From Cellulophaga sp. HaHaR_3_176 (GTDB lineage Bacteria; Bacteroidota; Bacteroidia; Flavobacteriales; Flavobacteriaceae): 64,000 nt of DNA. Below the pieces are notes generated by a model that ran no database searches, had not been told where the DNA came from, and saw nothing but the letters and a program-made list of their open reading frames with translations. Positions within the stretch are counted from its first letter, which is position 1. Every line of letters starts with the position of its first letter. A program made the position numbers and the translations under genes. The stretch spans positions 3,126,001-3,190,000 of the forward strand of contig NZ_CP058990.1 in NCBI RefSeq assembly GCF_019021925.1, in the 5' to 3' direction. Shown piece after piece: positions 27,209-36,324 of the stretch.

Positions 27209-27877
27209 TTAAACCAAGTTATATTCCTGAGCTTTTTTTGATAAATCTATTAGGTTTTTTACATCCATTTTACGCATTAAATTGAAACGATGTGTTTCAA
27301 CAGTACGTTTACTATTCTCTAATTTTTCAGAAATTTGTTTATTTGTTAAACCTGACAAAATAAGCTCTAATATCTGAAGTTCTTTACTTGTTAAATCAAA
27401 TGGGTTGTCATTAGATTTAGATTGTTTTGGAGCTTCTGAAACTGGCTTACTTCCATTTAATAAATTGTTTACTAATACATTTGAAATATCGCCACTAAAA
27501 TATTTTCCACCTTGTTGTACCGTACGTATTGCCTTTATAAATTCTATTTTACCCGTATCTTTAAGCAAATAACCATTAGCACCTGCATTAACCGATTTCA
27601 GAATATACTCTTCAGAATCATGCATTGATAAAATAATAGTTTTTGTAGTTGTGCCTTGCTTGTTTAAGATTTCAACAGCTTCAATACCATTCATTTCTGG
27701 CATTCGAATATCAATAATTAAAAGATCTGGCTTTTTCTCATTTACAATAGCAATAGCTTCTTTTCCATTTGAAACTTCAGCAACTACTACCAGGTCCTTT
27801 TCTTCTTCTAGTAAAGCACGAATACCATCTCTAACTAGTGAGTGATCATCCGCTAAAACTATATTTATATTCTGCAT
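27209..27877 (-). CDS. NarL/NreC-type response regulator
   Basis: 222 residues from the ATG at 27877; the longer frame begins with TTG. The receiver domain has the acidic pair in VLADDHS and Asp56 in LLIIDIRMPEMNG as phosphorylation site. The C-terminal LuxR/NarL helix-turn-helix (about 155-215) reads LTSKELQILELILSGLTNKQ followed by SKRTVETHRFNLMRKM. It is the only orphan NarL-type regulator in the window and fits the NreB/NarX-like kinase at 40796-42622, although the genes are about 13 kb apart. The gene's own promoter carries a TACGTA-type repeat, suggesting autoregulation. Confidence 0.9.
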   Translation of the reverse strand: MQNINIVLADDHSLVRDGIRALLEEEKDLVVVAEVSNGKEAIAIVNEKKPDLLIIDIRMPEMNGIEAVEILNKQGTTTKTIILSMHDSEEYILKSVNAGANGYLLKDTGKIEFIKAIRTVQQGGKYFSGDISNVLVNNLLNGSKPVSEAPKQSKSNDNPFDLTSKELQILELILSGLTNKQISEKLENSKRTVETHRFNLMRKMDVKNLIDLSKKAQEYNLV

Positions 27878-27882
27878 CGTTC

Positions 27883-27922
27883 TACGTAATAAAGTGTACA
27901 AATATAACGTAAAAAATACGTA
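27883..27922 (-). promoter_or_regulatory. Promoter and TACGTA-type sites of the narL-type gene
   Basis: On the minus strand TACGTA (27917-27922) and TACGTT (27906-27911) stand 11 bp apart and run into TATATTTG (27899-27906), a perfect -7 TAnnTTTG. A third TACGTA (27883-27888) lies in the leader, 6 bp before the ATG at 27877. Confidence 0.6.
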
Positions 27923-27968
27923 GCTAATACTTAGCTATATCAAGGTCTTTATTTTTCACATTAAAGAA

Positions 27969-28001
27969 ACTATCACAAAAGCATAAAGCAATTGTGATAG
28001 T
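27969..28001 (-). terminator. Stem-loop after the porin gene
   Basis: Perfect 10-bp inverted repeat ACTATCACAA / TTGTGATAGT with a 13-nt loop, 25 bp beyond the stop codon of the porin gene. The T run after it is only moderate, so it may be a weak terminator or a 3'-end-stabilising hairpin of the nrt transcript. Confidence 0.5.
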
Positions 28002-28025
28002 GTGTAGAAAAACTTCAATTAACTA

Positions 28026-29312
28026 TTATTTTGCTGCTGTATTTAAAAATTTCGGTTTTATTGTTAACATAGCCCAAGCCCAATTTTGACCACCTGCAGC
28101 TGTATCTTCTGTAATTCCTTTCAACTCATACATACCATCACTGGCAAACATTTGAGAATATCCAATAGCGAGTCCGTAACCTTTAAATTTCTTGGCAAAA
28201 ACAAGATCTATTTCTGTTCCTAATGATTTATCTCCACTAGCCAATTCTTGTTCTCCACTAAAATTTAAAGCCTTAACCATTAGACTAGATGTTTCGTTTA
28301 GCTGAAACTTAGCACTTATGTGTACGTCAAATAAGCCGACTGAATTTACATGGTTACCTACATAAAAATAATCCATAAAGCCATTAAATTTATGATTTGT
28401 TCCGTAAAGCGGAAAGAATGCTCCTGTTTCTCCAGCATCACCATCATTACCACTAATAATTTCAGCACCAAAACCTAAAGCTACTTTATCCGACGCTTTA
28501 TAACTTAAATCTAAACTTGCTAAATATGCTCCTTTTACTTTTAAATCACCCTGTCTCTCTCCTGTTTGTATAAAAAAGTTACCTGCAAGACCTAAGCTAC
28601 CTTTTTTATAATCTAAATGTGTACCTATAGTTTGTAAGCTATTCACTCCATCGGGAGTTAAACCATCATCTTCATAAGCTTGAAAACCATTATTTAAAAC
28701 TAATAAACTACCCGAAAAAGCATCCCAACTTTGATTTAAATATAAATATTGCATCGCTTTATAAGAAAAGAAACCAGTTGTACTATACTCAGTTCCTACA
28801 GATGAAAAACCTGACAAGTCTGCTTTATCCTGATTGAAAGCCAAGCCAACATCTAATAAAAAGTTGCCTTTTTTATATTTTAAAAGAGCCGCATCATGAT
28901 TACGACCTTGTTGTGCCCAATCTAAACCACCCATAATTCGCTGATCATCATAAGAGATCGATTGTCTACCTATTTTTGCTGAAAAACCTTCTCCTAAATT
29001 TATATCTGCCCATGCTTCAAACAGAGCAAATGAATTGTTTGCATCTGCTGGCAGTAATTGTCTATTTTCTCCCCAAGTTACTACATCTTGTAAACTCACA
29101 TATACTTTATAAGACTCCTCTTCATATCCGAAATTTAAGCGAGCTCTTGTCGATATTCCGAAGCCAGCATCAGCACCATCAGCAATAAGATTATTGTACC
29201 CATGGCGGTATTCTGTTCTTGGTCTAAATTGCCCATCTATAGTAAATTGTGCACTTATAAATTGTGTTGCCAATAAAAAGAGTCCTAATAATATGTATTG
29301 TTCCTTTTTCAT
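28026..29312 (-). CDS. Outer-membrane porin, alginate-export-like family, probable nitrate porin
   Basis: 428 residues from the ATG at 29312 (MKKEQYILL). Signal peptide ending in FISAQ, then alternating beta strands over the whole length: FTIDGQFRPRTEYRHGYN, RARLNFGYEEESYKVYVSLQ, AKIGRQSISYDDQRIMGGLD. These match the alginate-export/AlgE-type beta-barrel family, which in Bacteroidetes also covers porins of anion-uptake loci. It lies 43 bp after nrtD and closes the nrtABCD transcript. A role in moving nitrate across the outer membrane is therefore likely. Specificity is inferred from position only. Confidence 0.78.
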   Translation of the reverse strand: MKKEQYILLGLFLLATQFISAQFTIDGQFRPRTEYRHGYNNLIADGADAGFGISTRARLNFGYEEESYKVYVSLQDVVTWGENRQLLPADANNSFALFEAWADINLGEGFSAKIGRQSISYDDQRIMGGLDWAQQGRNHDAALLKYKKGNFLLDVGLAFNQDKADLSGFSSVGTEYSTTGFFSYKAMQYLYLNQSWDAFSGSLLVLNNGFQAYEDDGLTPDGVNSLQTIGTHLDYKKGSLGLAGNFFIQTGERQGDLKVKGAYLASLDLSYKASDKVALGFGAEIISGNDGDAGETGAFFPLYGTNHKFNGFMDYFYVGNHVNSVGLFDVHISAKFQLNETSSLMVKALNFSGEQELASGDKSLGTEIDLVFAKKFKGYGLAIGYSQMFASDGMYELKGITEDTAAGGQNWAWAMLTIKPKFLNTAAK

Positions 29313-29355
29313 AATTTGAAATTTGATTGTGTTATTTAAAATTTTCAACTTGTTT

Positions 29356-30183
29356 TTAATGTTCTAAAAAATCTATTAAATGTTTTCTGTATTTGTAGTA
29401 ATCTTCATGCTCTAAGACAGATTTTCTTGTTCTTGGTCTTTCAAAATCTATATTAAGCACATCGCCAATCTTAGCTTTGGGTCCACTGGTCATCATCACT
29501 ACACGATCTGCAAGAAAAATTGCTTCATCTACATCATGGGTGATCATTACTGCGGTAATTTTTTCTTTATTCCATATTTCTATCAGAATATCTTGAAGCT
29601 CACCTCTTGTTAAAGAATCTAACATTCCGAAAGGCTCATCTAACAACAACACTTTGGGTTTAATAGCAAAGGCTCTTGCAATACCTACCCGCTGCTGCAT
29701 TCCTTGAGATAATTCTGTTGCTTTTTTATTGAAAGCCCCATCTAATCCTACTTTGTGTAAATAATATTTAGCAATATCTGTACGTTGTTTTTTTGTGGCG
29801 TGCGGAAACACTTGATTAACTCCTAAAAGCACATTTTGTAACGCTGTCATCCAAGGCATTAAGCTTGGTGATTGAAAAATAACACCACGATCTGGACCAG
29901 GACCTTTTACAGGATTTCCTAATACAGAAATATTTCCACCAGATATAGGGTTGAGACCGGCAATCATAGAAAGCATGGTTGTTTTACCACAACCAGAGTG
30001 CCCAATAATGGTCACAAATTCCTCTTTCATGATTTGTAAATTCAAATCTTCAAGAACTACATAATCTCCCTTGGGCGTAGGATAGACCTTTTTTAGGTCT
30101 TTAAGATCTAACATTACTTTTGAAGGGTAGTAAATCCCATTTTCTAAATAAGAGTCTTTAGTATCTATAGTTGCTGAATTCAT
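29356..30183 (-). CDS. nrtD: Nitrate ABC transporter, ATP-binding protein
   Basis: 275 residues. Walker [10 protein letters not shown] (near residue 59), Q-loop FQSPSLMPW, signature [14 protein letters not shown], Walker [14 protein letters not shown] and the switch His in ITHDVDE. The ...[14 protein letters not shown] and [17 protein letters not shown] patterns are those of nitrate/sulfonate/taurine ABC ATPases. It follows its paralogue by 10 bp. The pair form the two nucleotide-binding subunits of NrtABCD. Unlike cyanobacterial NrtC, neither carries a C-terminal substrate-binding-like domain. Confidence 0.9.
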   Translation of the reverse strand: MNSATIDTKDSYLENGIYYPSKVMLDLKDLKKVYPTPKGDYVVLEDLNLQIMKEEFVTIIGHSGCGKTTMLSMIAGLNPISGGNISVLGNPVKGPGPDRGVIFQSPSLMPWMTALQNVLLGVNQVFPHATKKQRTDIAKYYLHKVGLDGAFNKKATELSQGMQQRVGIARAFAIKPKVLLLDEPFGMLDSLTRGELQDILIEIWNKEKITAVMITHDVDEAIFLADRVVMMTSGPKAKIGDVLNIDFERPRTRKSVLEHEDYYKYRKHLIDFLEH

Positions 30184-30193
30184 GGTTCTACTA

Positions 30194-31039
30194 TTAAAAT
30201 TGGTCTACAAAATTTTTTGGAGCTACATCTGGGAGTAGGTATTCTATTTCTGAAACCGACTTACGGTCTTCTCCTATAGCCATTAAATAGGCAATAATTT
30301 CATTTCTAGTTTTCATGAAATTAGGATTATCATTAAGCTCTGTTTTATCTCTTGGGCGGTCTATTTCTATTTTAAACTCTGGACCTAAGGTTGCCTTAGG
30401 TCCTGGCTTCAAAGGAATGATACGGTCTGCCATATAAATACCTTCATCAACATCGTTCGTGATTAAGAGTGCCGTGCGCTTATCTTGGTTCCAAATATTC
30501 AAGATTTCATCTTGTAAATTTCCTCTTGTCAAAGCATCAAGTGCCCCTAAAGGTTCGTCCATAATAATCATCTCCGGCTTCATTGCCAAAGCTCTTGCCA
30601 CTGCTACCCGTTGGCGCATACCTCCAGATAACTCTTTTGGCCTTTTGTTAATAGCATGCGATAAACCAACCATTTCTACATAGTTAGTTACTCTATCTTT
30701 TATTTCTTTTTTACTTTCTTTTGGAAAAGCTTCTTTCACCGCCATGGATACATTCTGAGCTACCGTTAACCAAGGAAGTAATGAGTAATTTTGAAAAATA
30801 ACACCGCGTTCATGGCTCGTATCTACAACTCGTTCTCCTTTAAATAACACTTCACCACTAGTAGGTTTTATGAGTCCGTTTATAAGATTCACCAAGGTTG
30901 TTTTTCCACTCCCAGTAAAGCCCACAATGGCTACAAATTCTCCTTCTTCAATCTTTAAGTTAATATTAGAAAGTACCTCGGTACTATCTTTCCCTTGACC
31001 ATATGTTTTGCAAACATTTTTTAATTCTAAATATGCCAT
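30194..31039 (-). CDS. nrtC: Nitrate ABC transporter, ATP-binding protein
   Basis: 281 residues from the ATG at 31039 (MAYLELKNV); the longer frame starts with TTG. Walker [11 protein letters not shown]-loop FQNYSLLPW, signature [14 protein letters not shown] and Walker [13 protein letters not shown]. In the switch position it has TNDVDE, with Asn where the second ATPase has His. With an asymmetric pair, only one of the two ATP sites may be fully active. It lies 18 bp after the permease gene. No C-terminal NrtA-like regulatory domain, which true cyanobacterial NrtC has. Confidence 0.88.
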   Translation of the reverse strand: MAYLELKNVCKTYGQGKDSTEVLSNINLKIEEGEFVAIVGFTGSGKTTLVNLINGLIKPTSGEVLFKGERVVDTSHERGVIFQNYSLLPWLTVAQNVSMAVKEAFPKESKKEIKDRVTNYVEMVGLSHAINKRPKELSGGMRQRVAVARALAMKPEMIIMDEPLGALDALTRGNLQDEILNIWNQDKRTALLITNDVDEGIYMADRIIPLKPGPKATLGPEFKIEIDRPRDKTELNDNPNFMKTRNEIIAYLMAIGEDRKSVSEIEYLLPDVAPKNFVDQF

Positions 31040-31057
31040 AAGACTCGTATTAGACAA

Positions 31058-32158
31058 TTATATTCCTTCGTTTTTATTGAATGACACCATTTGCTGTACC
31101 ATAAGCATTAGCCTATCTAAAAGGAATCCTATAATTCCGATAACAAACATGGCTACGATAATTTTAGCGTTAGAATCATTAGCGCCATTCTGAAATTCCT
31201 CCCAAACAAATAATCCTAAACCTGGACTTTGTGCTAATAATTCAATAGCAATTAAAACCATCCATGCTACAGAAAGTGTAATGCGTAATCCTGTAAAAAT
31301 TAAAGGAAGAGATGATGGAAGAATTACTTTAAATACTTTTTGAAAAGTCCCTAGTTTTAACACTTTTGCTACATTGATATAATCTTTATCTACTGAGGAA
31401 ACTCCCATTGCTGTATTCACCAATGTAGCCCACATAGAACACAAACCAACACTAATAAACGAGATAACAAAGGCATTATCGGAGTTTGCACCGATGTACA
31501 AGGTTTTTACAATCATAAAAACAAGTAAGTACCATACTACTGGTGATACTGGCTTAAATATTTGTATAAACCAATTAAATGCGCTTCGTAACGACGGACT
31601 CAAACCAATCACAACCCCAATAGGTACTGCAATGATTAGTGCTAATAAAAATCCTGCGAAAACAGTTCTAATACTTGTTAAAACAGTATCTACAAAGGAT
31701 GCACGCCCCGTGTAAATGATAGCATCTTTACCTTGTGCTACCAATTTTTCATTGGTAGCTGCCATTTTAGTAGCAAAAGCTTCTTTTTTCGCTTTTATAA
31801 GTTGATGGTCTGCTATTAAAGATTGAAAAGAAGCCCATACTTGTGTTGGAGAAGGCAAGGTATTAGGCTGGCAACTACTATCGCCAGATGCTATACACGC
31901 CTTTTCTGCATCTGCTGCTTCCTGACCTTGTTCTGATAAAGCTTTTTCAATTTTATAGGTAGCTTCCTTGTTGTATAATGCCTTTGATCCAAGGTGCCAT
32001 AAGCCCAAAAACAAAAGAATAGATACCAGTGTAATTCCTGTTTTTTTCAAAGACTTTAATACAGCATCTTTTTCAAATTTCGCTTTGAACAGTGAAGCTA
32101 TTGGCTTTAAAAATGTAATGCCTTGGCTTTCTTTTTCCAGTGTGATTTCTTGTTTCAT
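31058..32158 (-). CDS. nrtB: Nitrate ABC transporter permease with extended periplasmic part
   Basis: 366 residues, about 90 longer than typical NrtB. Membrane helix 1 at about 39-57 (GITLVSILLFLGLWHLGSK). A hydrophilic segment of about 105 residues (60-165) separates it from helix 2. Only in its middle does the usual LPSPTQVWASF motif appear. The rest is a normal BPD-type permease, with the EAA-like loop LGTFQKVFKVILPSSLPLIF near 275. The added part includes two Cys (ACIASGDSSC), a possible disulfide. It works with NrtA, NrtC and NrtD. Confidence 0.88.
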   Translation of the reverse strand: MKQEITLEKESQGITFLKPIASLFKAKFEKDAVLKSLKKTGITLVSILLFLGLWHLGSKALYNKEATYKIEKALSEQGQEAADAEKACIASGDSSCQPNTLPSPTQVWASFQSLIADHQLIKAKKEAFATKMAATNEKLVAQGKDAIIYTGRASFVDTVLTSIRTVFAGFLLALIIAVPIGVVIGLSPSLRSAFNWFIQIFKPVSPVVWYLLVFMIVKTLYIGANSDNAFVISFISVGLCSMWATLVNTAMGVSSVDKDYINVAKVLKLGTFQKVFKVILPSSLPLIFTGLRITLSVAWMVLIAIELLAQSPGLGLFVWEEFQNGANDSNAKIIVAMFVIGIIGFLLDRLMLMVQQMVSFNKNEGI

Positions 32159-32189
32159 CTTTTGTTCTTTTCCTTGGTTATTGTACTAC

Positions 32190-33563
32190 TTAATCTTTGT
32201 TACCGATTGCAAAACTGTTGATGTATCCTATAGGATCTTTTGCATCATAGGTAGTCCCATCAATAAAATCTGCAGTTGCCGGTTTATACCCATCTGTTGT
32301 AGGTACATCTGTTGCTGGAATTTTACCTTCAGCTACTAATAAGTCAGCCGCTTTTTTCCATACATCTGGTCGGTATATATCTTTAATGGTTTCTTCATAC
32401 CAAGCTGCTGGTTTTGCATCAGGAATTTGCCCCCATCTGCGCATTTGAGTTAAAAACCAAATTCCGTCAGAATAAAAAGGATACGTTGCGTTGTACTTAT
32501 AAAACACATTAAAGTCTGGCATAGAACGCTTATCTCCTTTTTCAAACTCAAAAGTACCTGTCATAGAATTTGCTAAGACTTCTTCTGGCGCACCTACGTA
32601 TTGTGACATAGATAATATTTTTACAGCTTCTGGTCTATTTGAAGGATCATCCAACCATTTTCCTGCTCTAATAAGTGCTTTTGTAACGGCTACTGCTGTG
32701 TTTGGGTTATCCTCAATAAACTTTTCTGTCATTACGAACACCTTTTCTGGATTGTTTTTCCAGATGTCATAATTGGTTACCACTGGCACTCCAATTCCTT
32801 TGAAAACGGCTTGCTGGTTCCATGGTTCTCCCACACAGTACCCATAAATAGTACCAGATTCTAATGTTGCTGGCATTTGTGGCGGAGGCGTAACAGAAAG
32901 TAAAACTTCGGCATCTATTTGTCCTTGTACATTTTCTGCGGTATACATTCCCGGGTGAATACCCGCTGCTGCTAACCAATAGCGTATTTCATAATTATGT
33001 GTAGATACAGGAAAAACCATTCCCATTTTAAAAGGTTTACCGCTGTTTTTGTATTCCGTAACTACTGGTTTTAATGCATCGGCTTTTATTGGATGCATAG
33101 GATTTCCGTCTTCACCAACAGGTACATTTGGTTTCATTTTAGACCAAACATCATTTGAAACGGTAATTGCATTTCCATTTAAATCCATAGAAAAAGCGGT
33201 GACCAATTTTGCTTGCCTACCAAAACCAGCTCCTGCAGCTATAGGTTGCCCTGCGAGCATATGTGAGCCATCTAATTGTCCGTCAATAACACGGTCTAAA
33301 ACATTTTTCCAGTTAGATTGTGCTTCTACAGAAACATAAAGTCCTTCTTCTTCAAAAAACCCTTTCTCTTTAGCAATTGCTAAAGGTGCCATATCTGTTA
33401 ATTTGATAAAGCCAAAGGTTAGTTGGGGTTTTTCTATTTCTAAAGAATTCGCTTTTACTTCTTCTGAAGACTTTTCTTTTGCTTTCTTTTCTTTTCCTCC
33501 GCAAGCCGAAAGAAGTATAGCTGCCATAAAAGAAAAAGCCACTTTTTTGATTACATGTTTCAT
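32190..33563 (-). CDS. nrtA: Nitrate ABC transporter substrate-binding lipoprotein
   Basis: 457 residues. Lipoprotein signal with lipobox LSAC (Cys21), then a Lys/Glu-rich linker and the NrtA/SsuA-like fold: [58 protein letters not shown] and [12 protein letters not shown] near the C-terminus. The [11 protein letters not shown] and MRRWGQIP segments are characteristic of nitrate-binding NrtA/NasF. It is the first gene of the nrtABCD-porin operon, preceded by a TACGTA-type site. Confidence 0.93.
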   Translation of the reverse strand: MKHVIKKVAFSFMAAILLSACGGKEKKAKEKSSEEVKANSLEIEKPQLTFGFIKLTDMAPLAIAKEKGFFEEEGLYVSVEAQSNWKNVLDRVIDGQLDGSHMLAGQPIAAGAGFGRQAKLVTAFSMDLNGNAITVSNDVWSKMKPNVPVGEDGNPMHPIKADALKPVVTEYKNSGKPFKMGMVFPVSTHNYEIRYWLAAAGIHPGMYTAENVQGQIDAEVLLSVTPPPQMPATLESGTIYGYCVGEPWNQQAVFKGIGVPVVTNYDIWKNNPEKVFVMTEKFIEDNPNTAVAVTKALIRAGKWLDDPSNRPEAVKILSMSQYVGAPEEVLANSMTGTFEFEKGDKRSMPDFNVFYKYNATYPFYSDGIWFLTQMRRWGQIPDAKPAAWYEETIKDIYRPDVWKKAADLLVAEGKIPATDVPTTDGYKPATADFIDGTTYDAKDPIGYINSFAIGNKD

Positions 33564-33584
33564 AGTTGATTATTTATAGTTTTC

Positions 33585-33615
33585 TACGTACTAATACTTA
33601 ATAATGACAAATATA
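33585..33615 (-). promoter_or_regulatory. Operator-like site and -7 element before nrtA
   Basis: TACGTACTAATACTTA (33585-33600) fits TACGTA-N4-TACGTA with one mismatch. On the minus strand a perfect -7 TATATTTG lies just upstream (33608-33615). Here the site would therefore be at or just after the transcription start, unlike the other promoters. Confidence 0.5.
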
Positions 33616-33733
33616 TAAGTACTTAAATTCAAATTTTATGAAATATCGCAGCACCAAACCTCTTTTTATCCCATAACAAAACCTGCGATAATACATGTTT
33701 TCATTGTAACAGACTAGCATATAAGGTATTAAA

Positions 33734-33775
33734 GCAAAACACCAATTACGTAGCTGTACGTAATTGGTGTTTTGC
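33734..33775. repeat. Perfect 19-bp inverted repeat containing the TACGTA-N4-TACGTA motif
   Basis: GCAAAACACCAATTACGTA, a 4-nt loop GCTG, then TACGTAATTGGTGTTTTGC. The centre is TACGTAGCTGTACGTA, the same 16-bp design as at the nitrate promoters. It lies 49 bp beyond the Crp/Fnr gene and about 170 bp before nrtA. It may be a high-affinity operator, a terminator of the narK-crp transcript (no good T run), or both. Confidence 0.8.
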
Positions 33776-33824
33776 GCCCTTACCACTATGAACTGATTAA
33801 AAATAAATCAGAAAGAATTTTCGA

Positions 33825-34583
33825 TTATAAATCCAGATAAAAGTTATGCTCCGAGATTTCTTTTTTAAGTAGGTCTAAATTCGTAATACCTACTTTTTTA
33901 CCTTTTGTAAGTATGAGATTTTCTTTTTTTAAACTTGAAAATATCCGAATGACTTGTTCTTCTGTTGTGCCTGCATAATCTGCATACTCTCTTCTACTTA
34001 AGGCGAGGTTTAAAAATCCGTTATGATCTTTAAATTTTCTGTGGATATATAATAAGGTATCTACCACGCGTTCTCTAACCGTCATTTGCGATATAGATTT
34101 GACTTTTGCTTCACTTCTATTTAATTCATCAGCATAAAAAAGCATTAAATCATAAGAAAAACTAGCATTACTCTTTAGAGCTTTTTGCAATATTTCTTTA
34201 GAGAAATAGCAAAATTCAGTATGTTCTAATGCTATCGCTCCTATGGAATAATATTCTTCTGTACCAAAACCGCGATGCCCAATAATCTCTCCTTCTTTAG
34301 CAAAACGAACAATTTGTTCTTTACCATGTATTCCTGTTCTATATACCTTAACCTTCCCTTTTAATATAAAGAAGAGACCATTAACGGGTGCTCCTTCAAT
34401 AATGAACTGCTGCCCTTTTTTACAAGTGATCTCTATTTTTTCGTTAGAAAATAGCGCAACTTGCTGTGAAAAAGTATTTCTATTAATTAGACAATTAGAG
34501 TTCAAACAACTTTCGCAAGCGGTATTTAAAGCGTTGTATCTTTTTGAATTTGTATTCCGCGTATGTGCTATTATAGTATTCAA
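33825..34583 (-). CDS. Crp/Fnr family regulator with FNR-like cysteines
   Basis: 252 residues. N-terminal Cys23-x2-Cys26-x4-Cys31 plus Cys125 after the beta-roll nearly match the four [4Fe-4S] ligands of E. coli FNR (20, 23, 29, 122). Cys54 is an extra cysteine. Cyclic-nucleotide-type beta-roll about 45-150 (IEGAPVNGLFFILKGKVKVY). Winged HTH about 170-235, with SRREYADYAGTTEEQVIRIF as the recognition region. It lies 14 bp after narK in the same operon. It probably links the nitrate genes to oxygen or redox state. Whether it binds an iron-sulfur cluster is inferred. Confidence 0.88.
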   Translation of the reverse strand: MNTIIAHTRNTNSKRYNALNTACESCLNSNCLINRNTFSQQVALFSNEKIEITCKKGQQFIIEGAPVNGLFFILKGKVKVYRTGIHGKEQIVRFAKEGEIIGHRGFGTEEYYSIGAIALEHTEFCYFSKEILQKALKSNASFSYDLMLFYADELNRSEAKVKSISQMTVRERVVDTLLYIHRKFKDHNGFLNLALSRREYADYAGTTEEQVIRIFSSLKKENLILTKGKKVGITNLDLLKKEISEHNFYLDL

Positions 34584-34597
34584 TATTTTTTATCCTA

Positions 34598-36004
34598 TTA
34601 TTTATCTGCTAATTGAACATTTAATTTTTCTGAAGGAATAGCCTCTTCTGAAGTAGCAAATTTTATCGCTAATGATAATAATGAAGCAATTAAAATACAG
34701 CCTCCTATAACAAAATATCCTGAAGAGACGGCTGATGCAGACGCTACAGTTTGAGCTGCTTTAATTGTCTTTTCACCCAAACCTGCATTAGAAGCAATAG
34801 CAACACTTTCTGCACTTGCAGATTTAGATTTTAATAGAATTGCAGCCAAAAAAGCACCAACATTACCACCCGCACCTACGATACCTGAAATAGAGCCTAT
34901 TGCTTTTTTATTAATAAATGGTACTACTGAGAATGTAGCGCCTTCCGCCATCTGAACAGTTAAACTAAAGGCTATTAAAAATATCATACCTACGACTAAA
35001 CTTGTCGACATTGAGAAAAACGATAGCATGAATCCTTCTGCTGCTAATATAACTGCTAAGAAAATTACACGACCACGCAAGCCTTTACTGTTCCCAAATT
35101 TATCACCAAAATAACCACCCAAAGTACGGGCAAAAATATTCATCAAAGCAAACGATAATACTAGGTTACCCGCAAATGTTCTATCTAAACCAAATCTATT
35201 TTGCAGATAATCATCCATAGTACCATACACCGTTAGCTCAATTCCGAAACAAGCTGCATAAACAAAAAACAAAATCCAAACTCTATAATCTTTTAATGCA
35301 CTTGAAAAAGAAGCCTCATCCTTTTTAAAAACAGGCATCTCTCCTTTTTCTTTTAATTCTGCAAAATTTCCTTCTGGCGTATCTTTCGTGAAAAAATAAT
35401 ATACCAAGCCCATTGATAAACACAATACACCTGCAATAACCATAGAGTAACGCCAAGCAATTTCATCAGCAATACCAAAACTTACTACCGCAGCAGCAAT
35501 TAATGGCATACCTAAACGGTTAGCACCACCACCTAGGTTACCCCAACCTGCAGAAGTTGCATTTGCCGTACCTACTATATTAGGAGCAAACATAATAGAA
35601 GTATGAAATTGAGTAATTACAAATGATGCACCAATAAAACCTATAAATAACCTACATATTAAAAATTGTAATGGTGTTTGCACAAAACCTAAAAGTATTA
35701 CTGGAATTGCACCAAAGACTAACAAATAAGTATAACATAATCGAGGTCCGTATTTATCGCATAGTTTACCTATTATCAATCGCGCAAATACAGTACCCGA
35801 CACTGCAAGAATAATTGAATTCCATTTTTGAGAAGGTGTTAAACCAAGATCTTTAACCACATCAGGCATAAAAGGAACAATACCAAACCATGCAAAAAAG
35901 CACAAGAAGAATGCTAATGATGTTATCCAAAATGTTCGCATTGGAACACTTTTAAAATCTCTGAGGTTTAATTTAGTTGCTTTACTTGAAGTTAAATTTT
36001 TCAT
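34598..36004 (-). CDS. narK: Nitrate/nitrite MFS transporter (NNP family)
   Basis: 468 residues, about 12 membrane helices. Both nitrate signatures are visible: SAGWGNLGGGANRLGMPLIA (near residue 152) and GIVGAGGNVGAFLAAIL (near 375). Also LIIGKLCDKYGPR of the MFS loop 2-3 motif. It moves nitrate (in) or exchanges nitrate/nitrite across the inner membrane. A second nitrate importer, NrtABCD, is encoded next door. It is co-transcribed with the Crp/Fnr regulator, and the promoter carries the 16-bp palindrome. Confidence 0.93.
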   Translation of the reverse strand: MKNLTSSKATKLNLRDFKSVPMRTFWITSLAFFLCFFAWFGIVPFMPDVVKDLGLTPSQKWNSIILAVSGTVFARLIIGKLCDKYGPRLCYTYLLVFGAIPVILLGFVQTPLQFLICRLFIGFIGASFVITQFHTSIMFAPNIVGTANATSAGWGNLGGGANRLGMPLIAAAVVSFGIADEIAWRYSMVIAGVLCLSMGLVYYFFTKDTPEGNFAELKEKGEMPVFKKDEASFSSALKDYRVWILFFVYAACFGIELTVYGTMDDYLQNRFGLDRTFAGNLVLSFALMNIFARTLGGYFGDKFGNSKGLRGRVIFLAVILAAEGFMLSFFSMSTSLVVGMIFLIAFSLTVQMAEGATFSVVPFINKKAIGSISGIVGAGGNVGAFLAAILLKSKSASAESVAIASNAGLGEKTIKAAQTVASASAVSSGYFVIGGCILIASLLSLAIKFATSEEAIPSEKLNVQLADK

Positions 36005-36047
36005 AGTTATTGATTTAAAAAAGATTACTTTACTTACTTTGATAAAT

Positions 36048-36069
36048 CAAAATTACGTATAAATACGTA
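36048..36069 (-). promoter_or_regulatory. narK promoter with TACGTA-N4-TACGTA operator
   Basis: TACGTATAAATACGTA at 36054-36069. On the minus strand its end overlaps TAATTTTG (36048-36055), a perfect -7 element. The start codon of narK is about 44 bp downstream. A further single TACGTA lies at 36107-36112. Confidence 0.75.
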
Positions 36070-36241
36070 TTTATACTTATTTTAATGTTTGAAAAATTTA
36101 AAAAGATACGTATTTTTATATATTTGACATATATATCAATTACATTCTATCAATATCTAAAAAAACAGATATTAGTTTTATGTAATTCGTGATTCTAAAA
36201 GAAATTTTTGTAAAATTAAATGATTGATTATCAGTAAATCA

Positions 36242-36297
36242 CCGATATACTGGTCAATATGTGGATCAAGGCAGAACCAGAATATTGACCATATCGG
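36242..36297. repeat. Bulged inverted repeat after the cobA-type gene
   Basis: CCGATATACTGGTCAATAT (36242-36260) and ATATTGACCATATCGG (36282-36297) pair over 16 bp with a 3-nt bulge (ACT) on the left arm and a loop of about 21 nt. The stretch 36005-36324 between narK and cobA otherwise holds only the narK promoter and AT-rich DNA. No T run follows, so this is not a standard terminator. Confidence 0.6.
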
Positions 36298-36324
36298 CTT
36301 TAATAAAGTAAAGTTTATTTATAC

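Noticed and set aside
29356..31039. Sulfonate or taurine rather than nitrate transport for the ABC operon
   Set aside because: The ATPases alone cannot decide, but the binding protein has NrtA-type segments, all neighbours are nitrate genes, and the operator motif is shared with nasC, narK and nirB.
33598..33786. A 62-codon minus-strand frame between nrtA and the Crp/Fnr gene
   Set aside because: It runs through the perfect 19-bp inverted repeat and the probable nrtA promoter and has no family resemblance. Regulatory DNA is the better reading.
36242..36297. Integron attC or phage attachment site
   Set aside because: The bulged inverted repeat recalls attC, but there is no integrase, no cassette array and no core-site sequence that I can recognise.
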